11,100 nt of DNA from Bryobacterales bacterium (lineage in GTDB: Bacteria; Acidobacteriota; Terriglobia; Bryobacterales; Bryobacteraceae): positions 1-11,100 of the forward strand of contig JANXQZ010001160.1 of assembly GCA_025353235.1 (NCBI GenBank), in the 5' to 3' direction. Below are positions 7,023-11,100 of this stretch, in pieces. A program made the translations under genes and the position numbers. The notes under the pieces are model-generated. The model had not been told where the DNA came from and made no database searches. It saw only the letters and a program-made list of their open reading frames with translations. Position 1 is the first letter of the stretch, and every line of letters begins with the position of its first letter.

Positions 7023-7889
7023 TCAAATACTGAGAACCGGGCACGGAGATTCCCGAACGATGGGATAGAGCTTCGACCACATTTTTCCGAACGCGCCTTG
7101 GGAGTGCCCTCTACCGACGATGACTAGATCCGCGTGGTTCTGAATCGCGGCTTGGCGGACGCCATCAGCGACGGATGAATCGATCACGGCATGCGGCACA
7201 TCCAGGCCCAGTGTCCGCTTCAGCTCCCACAGCCAGTGGTCGGCCGAATCCATAAGGGCTTTTTTATAGGGCATAAAATCGACGTCCCACGCCGGAGGAG
7301 GCGTTTCCACAACATGGAACAGCGATAGTCGCGCCGAATAACTCTCCGCAAATGCGGCCGCCGCTCTGAGAATTGCCTCAGCTTCGTCAGTATGGTCAAG
7401 GGCGCACACGATCGACTTGTAAGGAATTGCCGCGTGATGCTCCGCTATCGTGGAGTTAACCCCGGTCCAAACCACCGTAGTGAGATCGTGTAGCAACTTA
7501 GCGGCTACTGACCCGAGCAGGAACCGCCGCACGGGACCGAGTCCGTGGGTGGGCAGCATCACCAGGTCAGCTCCTTGATGTTGAACCACCTCGTGGATCA
7601 AAGTCGCTACGTCGCCTCGTTCCGCAAAGGACTCCACATGCTCGCCTGGGAACATTTCCGCGGCGAAATCCCTTATTCGTTTTTCTTCAATAGCGCGCAA
7701 CTCCGCCTCCCATGCGGGATCGACAATCGTGAGTTCGCCGTATTGCAGCGCTTCCAATCCCAGTCCGCTGGCGTGAACCAGAGTAAGGCTCGCCGAGAAG
7801 TGCCTGATCATGTCCTGCACGTAGGGGACGACTGCGCGGCACGGCTCTGAATAGTCAATAGGAAACAGGATCTTTTTAAATGGCAACAT
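7023..7889 (-). CDS. Universal stress protein with two tandem Usp domains
   Basis: 288-aa cytoplasmic protein made of two UspA-type alpha/beta domains, about 4-145 and 156-288. Domain 1 starts KKILFPIDYSEP and has the ATP-loop region PTHG (113-116), nine residues, then G126-S127, close to the G-x2-G-x9-G-S nucleotide motif except that the first glycine is a proline. Domain 2 starts YKSIVCALDHTDEAE and has GRGHSQG (259-265), but lacks the second half of the motif, so it may not bind nucleotide. Double Usp proteins usually act in stress, starvation or redox responses; the trigger here is unknown. The ATG at 7889 is preceded by a good Shine-Dalgarno sequence (GAGGAG, about 6 nt upstream). It appears monocistronic. 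Confidence 0.93.
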   Translation of the reverse strand: MLPFKKILFPIDYSEPCRAVVPYVQDMIRHFSASLTLVHASGLGLEALQYGELTIVDPAWEAELRAIEEKRIRDFAAEMFPGEHVESFAERGDVATLIHEVVQHQGADLVMLPTHGLGPVRRFLLGSVAAKLLHDLTTVVWTGVNSTIAEHHAAIPYKSIVCALDHTDEAEAILRAAAAFAESYSARLSLFHVVETPPPAWDVDFMPYKKALMDSADHWLWELKRTLGLDVPHAVIDSSVADGVRQAAIQNHADLVIVGRGHSQGAFGKMWSKLYPIVRESPCPVLSI

Positions 7890-8105
7890 TCATTCTCCTC
7901 ACCTCGCCTGCAGCGGATCCGATAAACTCTGGCATAGCCTACGCTGACGGCACACCTCATTGTAGTGTTTGTTGTGTAAACCGAGTCTGACCAGCCACGA
8001 GTTATTCGCGTCCTTAACCCAGGCAAACACGATTGAGGCCATAACGGCTAAGTCATGTATGCGCAATTCATCGGCAGAACTGCTCGCGAACAGTGAGAAT
8101 TTTGC
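7890..8105. other. Intergenic region upstream of the stress protein gene
   Basis: 216 bp between the stress protein start and the broken transposase. It must hold the stress protein promoter; a minus-strand TACAAT lies near 7955-7965 but has no -35 partner at normal spacing. No convincing gene is seen. Confidence 0.5.
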
Positions 8106-8836
8106 TCAGCGCTTTTTTGGTGTGGGATACTCTCTGCTGAACGGAGCATGGTCTACCACTTGATGAGCGTATTCCCCTGCCAGTCCTTCATACGATAGAA
8201 GCGCATCGGTGTAGAGCGCGGAACCTGCTTCAACGTGCTTCTTGACTTCAGACTGGATGGTTTGCTTCTTGCGGTCACTGATGATGCTGGTGCGAATCTT
8301 CCCGCCGCGCTCAAGGATGCCCATAACGGCGGGTTTATCTTTCCCGCCAGCCCAGTAATTCTCCGCTCCCGCTTGTCGAGGTGCATGGTTCTAGCTTTCC
8401 CGCCGATGAAAGTTTCGTCGGCCTCCACTTCGCCGCGAAGAAGACCTTCTTCCGATCCCCCGTGAAGCGCAAGGCGAATCCGATGGTCCATGAACCAAGC
8501 CGATTTCTGGGTGATACCGATTGCCCGATGAACCTCATAGGAGCTAATCCCGTTTTTGCAGTTCACCACAAGCCACATGGCCATCAGCCATTTGTCTAAG
8601 CCTAGTGGAGAATCCTCAAAAACAGTTCCAGTCTTGGACGTGAACTGACGGCGGTCGTGAGAATTGCTGCATTGCCAGCGGCTGTATTTTTCAAGGAACG
8701 CAACCTGTTTACTTCCGCAAATTGGGCATTCCACGCCATTCGGCCAACGACGCGCTACAAGATATTCACGGCAGTTGTTCTTATCGTTGAAGTAGATAAC
8801 GGCCTCTTGAAGCGTCTTTGGTTCCTGTTCCGTGCT
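8106..8836 (-). pseudogene. Broken IS1595-family transposase
   Basis: Minus-strand reading gives PKTLQEAVIYFNDK, then an N-terminal zinc-ribbon region (CPICG with WQCSNSHDRRQF), GTVFEDSPLGLDKW and VEADETFIGGK, which are landmarks of ISXO2-like IS1595 transposases. Three lesions are visible. An ACG at 8833-8831 stands where an ATG would fit, and a TGA lies just upstream (8839-8837). A one-base deletion near 8339-8340 shifts the frame: LAGKINPPLW should read LAGK-D-KPAVMGILERGG, which continues in another frame. Homology stops after VVDHA near 8146, and an unrelated tail ends at 8106. The first Asp (VEADET) and second Asp (YTDAL) of the DDE site remain, but the C-terminal part with the last acidic residue (usually NGxENFW) is gone. 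About 230 of an expected roughly 300 codons survive. Confidence 0.88.
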
Positions 8837-8839
8837 TCA

Positions 8840-8867
8840 AGTATGCCTGAGTGCGCTTGATTGTCAA
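8840..8867 (-). promoter_or_regulatory. Transposase promoter
   Basis: On the minus strand TTGACA (8867-8862) is followed after 16 bp by CATACT (8845-8840). The -35 box is perfect and the -10 box matches four of six. The ACG that replaces the presumed start codon begins 6 nt after the -10 box, so the original gene may have been leaderless. Confidence 0.5.
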
Positions 8868-8886
8868 GTAAGTTTTTGCCTTACTT
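8866..8886. repeat. Perfect 7-bp inverted repeat next to the IS promoter
   Basis: AAGTAAG (8866-8872) and CTTACTT (8880-8886) flank a 7-nt spacer. The left arm overlaps the -35 box of the transposase promoter, so it could be part of the element's end or an operator. Neither is proven. Confidence 0.5.
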
Positions 8887-9247
8887 AGACCGGACAGATC
8901 TAGAGCAGGACACCTACTATGTTTCCACAAGCTTCCTCTTTCTCTTGCGTCAAGCGTTATCAGCTTTTTGCCACTCTAATCCTCTTCACAGCTGCCGTGT
9001 TAGCACAGCAGCCAGCGATCTCTTCACTGCCTGCAAGATCACCACGAAGTATACAACGTGGAATAGAATCCAGTATCTCTCGCTAGGCCCTGTGGGGTAC
9101 TCTTACCTCCGCACTCATCCAGTAAAGTCCGAACCTTAAGGCCTCTTCTTTATTCAGCTAGGGACATTCACGGAAAACTCGAATTATCTCTCTATTTTCA
9201 ACGATTAGCATGAGAACAATCCCGAGTTGCCGCGACTCCCTTTACGC
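8887..9247. other. Intergenic region, no gene seen
   Basis: 361 bp between the IS remnant and the large secreted-protein gene. A 92-codon open frame from about 8861 on the plus strand has no ribosome binding site and no coding character. Another ATG frame from 9210 stops within 20 codons. The stretch is AT-richer than the coding parts. The promoter of the downstream gene should be here, but no convincing -35/-10 pair was found. Confidence 0.6.
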
Positions 9248-11100
9248 ATGGGAAAAGTGTCGGCCATAGGCCGCAAGTCCGCCGCAACTCTATTTTCACT
9301 GAGCTGCTTATTGATAGCGCCTTCAGCTCGGGCGCAAACGCCCCAGCAGATTTCAGATTCCACTCAACGCGGAATCAACTTCCTGCTCCCGGATACAGTC
9401 AACTGGATCCGCGCACAGAACTGCACTGCGTGCCATCGCAGCGGCATCTCTTTATACGCGCTTTCGAATGCCGTTCACAACGGGTATTCGGTTCCACTCG
9501 ATCACACAAACGGGACTGGCTGGCTTGCCGATCGAATTGTGCAGGACCAACAGCTGAATGGTCAATGGTCCTACGACGCCCAAAGCGGAACACGAACCGC
9601 CCAGACCGCGCACGAAATATTCGGCTTGGGTTCTTATACCAATTTTAGCGGAGACACTTCCCGTATTTATAACTTGACTGCAGCCGCTCTTTGGTTGGCG
9701 AACATAGCGAGTGCGCAAGACTACGCGTCACTAACATTCCCCAATGACGGCAAGGTTAACGCAGCCCAAAACGTCCGCTATTGGACCGATTGCGCTTACA
9801 CAGACTTTCCGGTTGTCTACAGCTCTATCTCTCAAACCGCCAAAGTTATGTACGGAATCAACGCGAGCTTGAAGGATGATCCCAGTCTTTCCGCGGTAGA
9901 CAGGCTTGCCCTGCAGAATGCGTTGAGCGATGCCACCAAGTGGCTCGAGGGCTATGCCGACCGGCATGCCATTCAGCTGCAGACCTCGGCAGGAGCCGGT
10001 TCTACCTGCGGCGTGCTGAACGGGATTGGCTACAACTTCGAAGCAGGCTACGCCCTTATGGGCCTGGCTGCCGGAGGAAAAACTGTTGTAAACAGCACAG
10101 TAGTTCAAAACCTGGTAACTCAGCTATTTGCAACCCGCGTAAGCGGATCCGGTTGGGCGGACTTTGCCTATAACCAGAGCAATCTCGCGAATCCCTTTTC
10201 CACTGGCGTTGTCGTCACCGGTTTGAACATGGTGGGAGCCAAGATGCGCGACCACGTTGAGATTAGGGACGCGGTGAATTTCATCTTGGCTCAACAAAGC
10301 CTGGATGGGTCGTGGAGCAGCAATGAACTCTTTACTGCGTTCAGCTTGATGGCAATCTCCGACTTGGGTAGTTTAGGAGTCAGCGTATCTTCTGCTCCGT
10401 CCACCGCGCAGCAAGCCCTTCTGAATCAGCAGAGCCCGCAAACTCTGACTTATACCCTGACAATCACCAATAGCGGTGCCTTCGCCGTTGTTGATACCTA
10501 TGGGATTTCCGCTTCGGGGGGTCTGCCTGGCTGGACCGCCGCCTTGAGCCAGTCTTCGTTAACCTTGGCTTCAGGCGCCAGCGCCACCGTCACGGTGACT
10601 ATAACGGCCCCGGCCAACCTGGTTGACTCTCTCCCGGACAATCGGACCATAACCGTCACCTCGGGAATGAATTCCGCGATTTCGGCTAAGATTGCAGTGA
10701 ACTCCTACAGCGGGAATCCTCCGCCCGTAACGGGGGATCGAACTAATTTAACGATTCCACCGGCAAGTCAAAATCTGGTTGCAAGCAGTCGTTCGCAAGC
10801 TGTGCATTTCTCGGCGGCGGTTACCGACCTAATCACAAATCTGCCAGTTGTAGGCAGCGGGAAGGGTGCCGTGATCTTCTATGTCGGAGGGAATGCGGTC
10901 GGGATCGCGAAGACGGGCGACAGCAACGGCAGTTTCGCGTTTGATTGGACACCGGGGTACAACTGGACCCTCACCGGGCAACAAGCGCTGCAGGTGCTGT
11001 ATTCGGGCGTGAATACCGGCGACTCTACCACGAGCTTGTTGCCGAGCAGCGCAGCTTCCAACGCCACGCTGAGCTTGAAGCCGCTGGCGACGGCAAGCGT
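9248..11100 (+). CDS. Secreted protein: CXXCH motif, alpha/alpha-toroid-like domain, Ig-like domains; 3' end outside window
   Basis: An open frame of 617 codons runs from the ATG at 9248 off the right edge without a stop. Residues 1-29 are a signal peptide ending SARA. CTACH at 59-63 is a c-type haem-binding motif. Residues about 35-375 are helical; RDAVNFILAQQSLDGSW (340-356) and VQDQQLNGQW (98-107) resemble the QW motifs of terpene cyclase/prenyltransferase toroids. From about 378 to 485 comes a beta domain (TYTLTITNSG, SATVTVTITAP) of the CARDB/NEW3 type. From about 498 a bacterial Ig-like domain begins (GAVIFYVGG, LQVLYSG). It is probably exported and possibly surface-bound; no enzymatic activity is proposed, because the acidic DXDD cyclase motif was not seen. 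An in-frame TTG at 9227 is an alternative start; no good ribosome binding site was seen for either. CGGCC-ATA-GGCCG (9261-9273) may fold near the start. Confidence 0.85.
   Translation, partial: MGKVSAIGRKSAATLFSLSCLLIAPSARAQTPQQISDSTQRGINFLLPDTVNWIRAQNCTACHRSGISLYALSNAVHNGYSVPLDHTNGTGWLADRIVQDQQLNGQWSYDAQSGTRTAQTAHEIFGLGSYTNFSGDTSRIYNLTAAALWLANIASAQDYASLTFPNDGKVNAAQNVRYWTDCAYTDFPVVYSSISQTAKVMYGINASLKDDPSLSAVDRLALQNALSDATKWLEGYADRHAIQLQTSAGAGSTCGVLNGIGYNFEAGYALMGLAAGGKTVVNSTVVQNLVTQLFATRVSGSGWADFAYNQSNLANPFSTGVVVTGLNMVGAKMRDHVEIRDAVNFILAQQSLDGSWSSNELFTAFSLMAISDLGSLGVSVSSAPSTAQQALLNQQSPQTLTYTLTITNSGAFAVVDTYGISASGGLPGWTAALSQSSLTLASGASATVTVTITAPANLVDSLPDNRTITVTSGMNSAISAKIAVNSYSGNPPPVTGDRTNLTIPPASQNLVASSRSQAVHFSAAVTDLITNLPVVGSGKGAVIFYVGGNAVGIAKTGDSNGSFAFDWTPGYNWTLTGQQALQVLYSGVNTGDSTTSLLPSSAASNATLSLKPLATAS

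Larger units (their letters stand above)
8144..8886 (-). mobile_element. IS1595-type insertion sequence remnant
   Basis: The transposase-bearing segment, with its promoter and the hairpin next to it, is the surviving start-side part of an insertion sequence. The far end (transposase 3' part and right terminal repeat) is missing, so no terminal inverted repeat pair or target duplication can be shown. The outer limit at 8886 is approximate and rests on the hairpin at 8866-8886. Confidence 0.55.

Noticed and set aside
8153..8330. The frame-shifted tail after LAGKINPPLW as real protein sequence
   Set aside because: The family-like sequence continues in a different frame (MGILERGGKIRTS), so this tail is the out-of-frame product of a one-base deletion.
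8861..9139. A 92-codon open frame on the plus strand after the IS remnant
   Set aside because: It starts with TTG in the IS promoter region, has no ribosome binding site, and its serine/leucine/cysteine-rich translation resembles no known family.
9430..9718. Short frames on both strands within the large secreted-protein gene
   Set aside because: All lie inside the continuous 617-codon frame, whose signal peptide, CXXCH motif and QW-like repeats are far better evidence of coding.

Overview
The window looks like a chromosomal segment of an acidobacterium, probably of the Bryobacterales/Solibacter type. This is inferred from the gene families only: a secreted PQQ-type dehydrogenase, paired exported M16 peptidases, a secreted acetamidase-like protein, a double-domain universal stress protein, and a trace of a small TPED-motif protein. 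GC content is moderate to high, Shine-Dalgarno sites are often weak, and genes are closely packed. No rRNA, tRNA or CRISPR was seen.

Layout. (1) 1-143, minus: the N-terminus of an exported PQQ-dependent dehydrogenase, running off the left edge. (2) 144-452: a divergent intergenic region with four short perfect hairpins in two abutting pairs, bracketed by an outer inverted repeat. (3) 453-5348, plus: a four-gene operon with stop/start overlaps at every junction (ATGA, ATGA, GTGA). It encodes an ABC ATPase, an ABC-2 permease, an active-site-complete M16 zinc peptidase with a signal peptide, and an M16 paralogue that has lost the zinc site. (4) 5355-6641, minus: a secreted acetamidase/formamidase-family protein with an extra N-terminal beta-rich domain, convergent with the operon across 6 bp. 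(5) 6687-7022: an intergenic stretch holding a likely decayed fragment of a small protein gene. (6) 7023-7889, minus: a tandem universal stress protein. (7) about 8106-8836, minus: a dead IS1595-type transposase with a lost start codon, a one-base deletion and a missing C-terminal catalytic part. (8) 9248 to the right edge, plus: a 617-codon, 3'-incomplete gene for a large secreted protein. It has a CXXCH haem-type motif, an alpha/alpha-toroid-like domain with QW-like motifs, a CARDB/NEW3-like beta domain and the start of a bacterial Ig-like domain.

How the genes may work together. The ABC exporter and the two exported M16 proteins are translationally coupled, so they probably act on one process: export of a substrate followed by processing outside the cytoplasm, or disposal of peptides. 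The substrate is not visible. The remaining genes look like independent units with envelope or periplasmic roles, apart from the cytoplasmic stress protein. The most unusual items are the haem-motif/toroid/Ig protein at the right edge, the exporter-protease operon and the hairpin array. None proves a new system.
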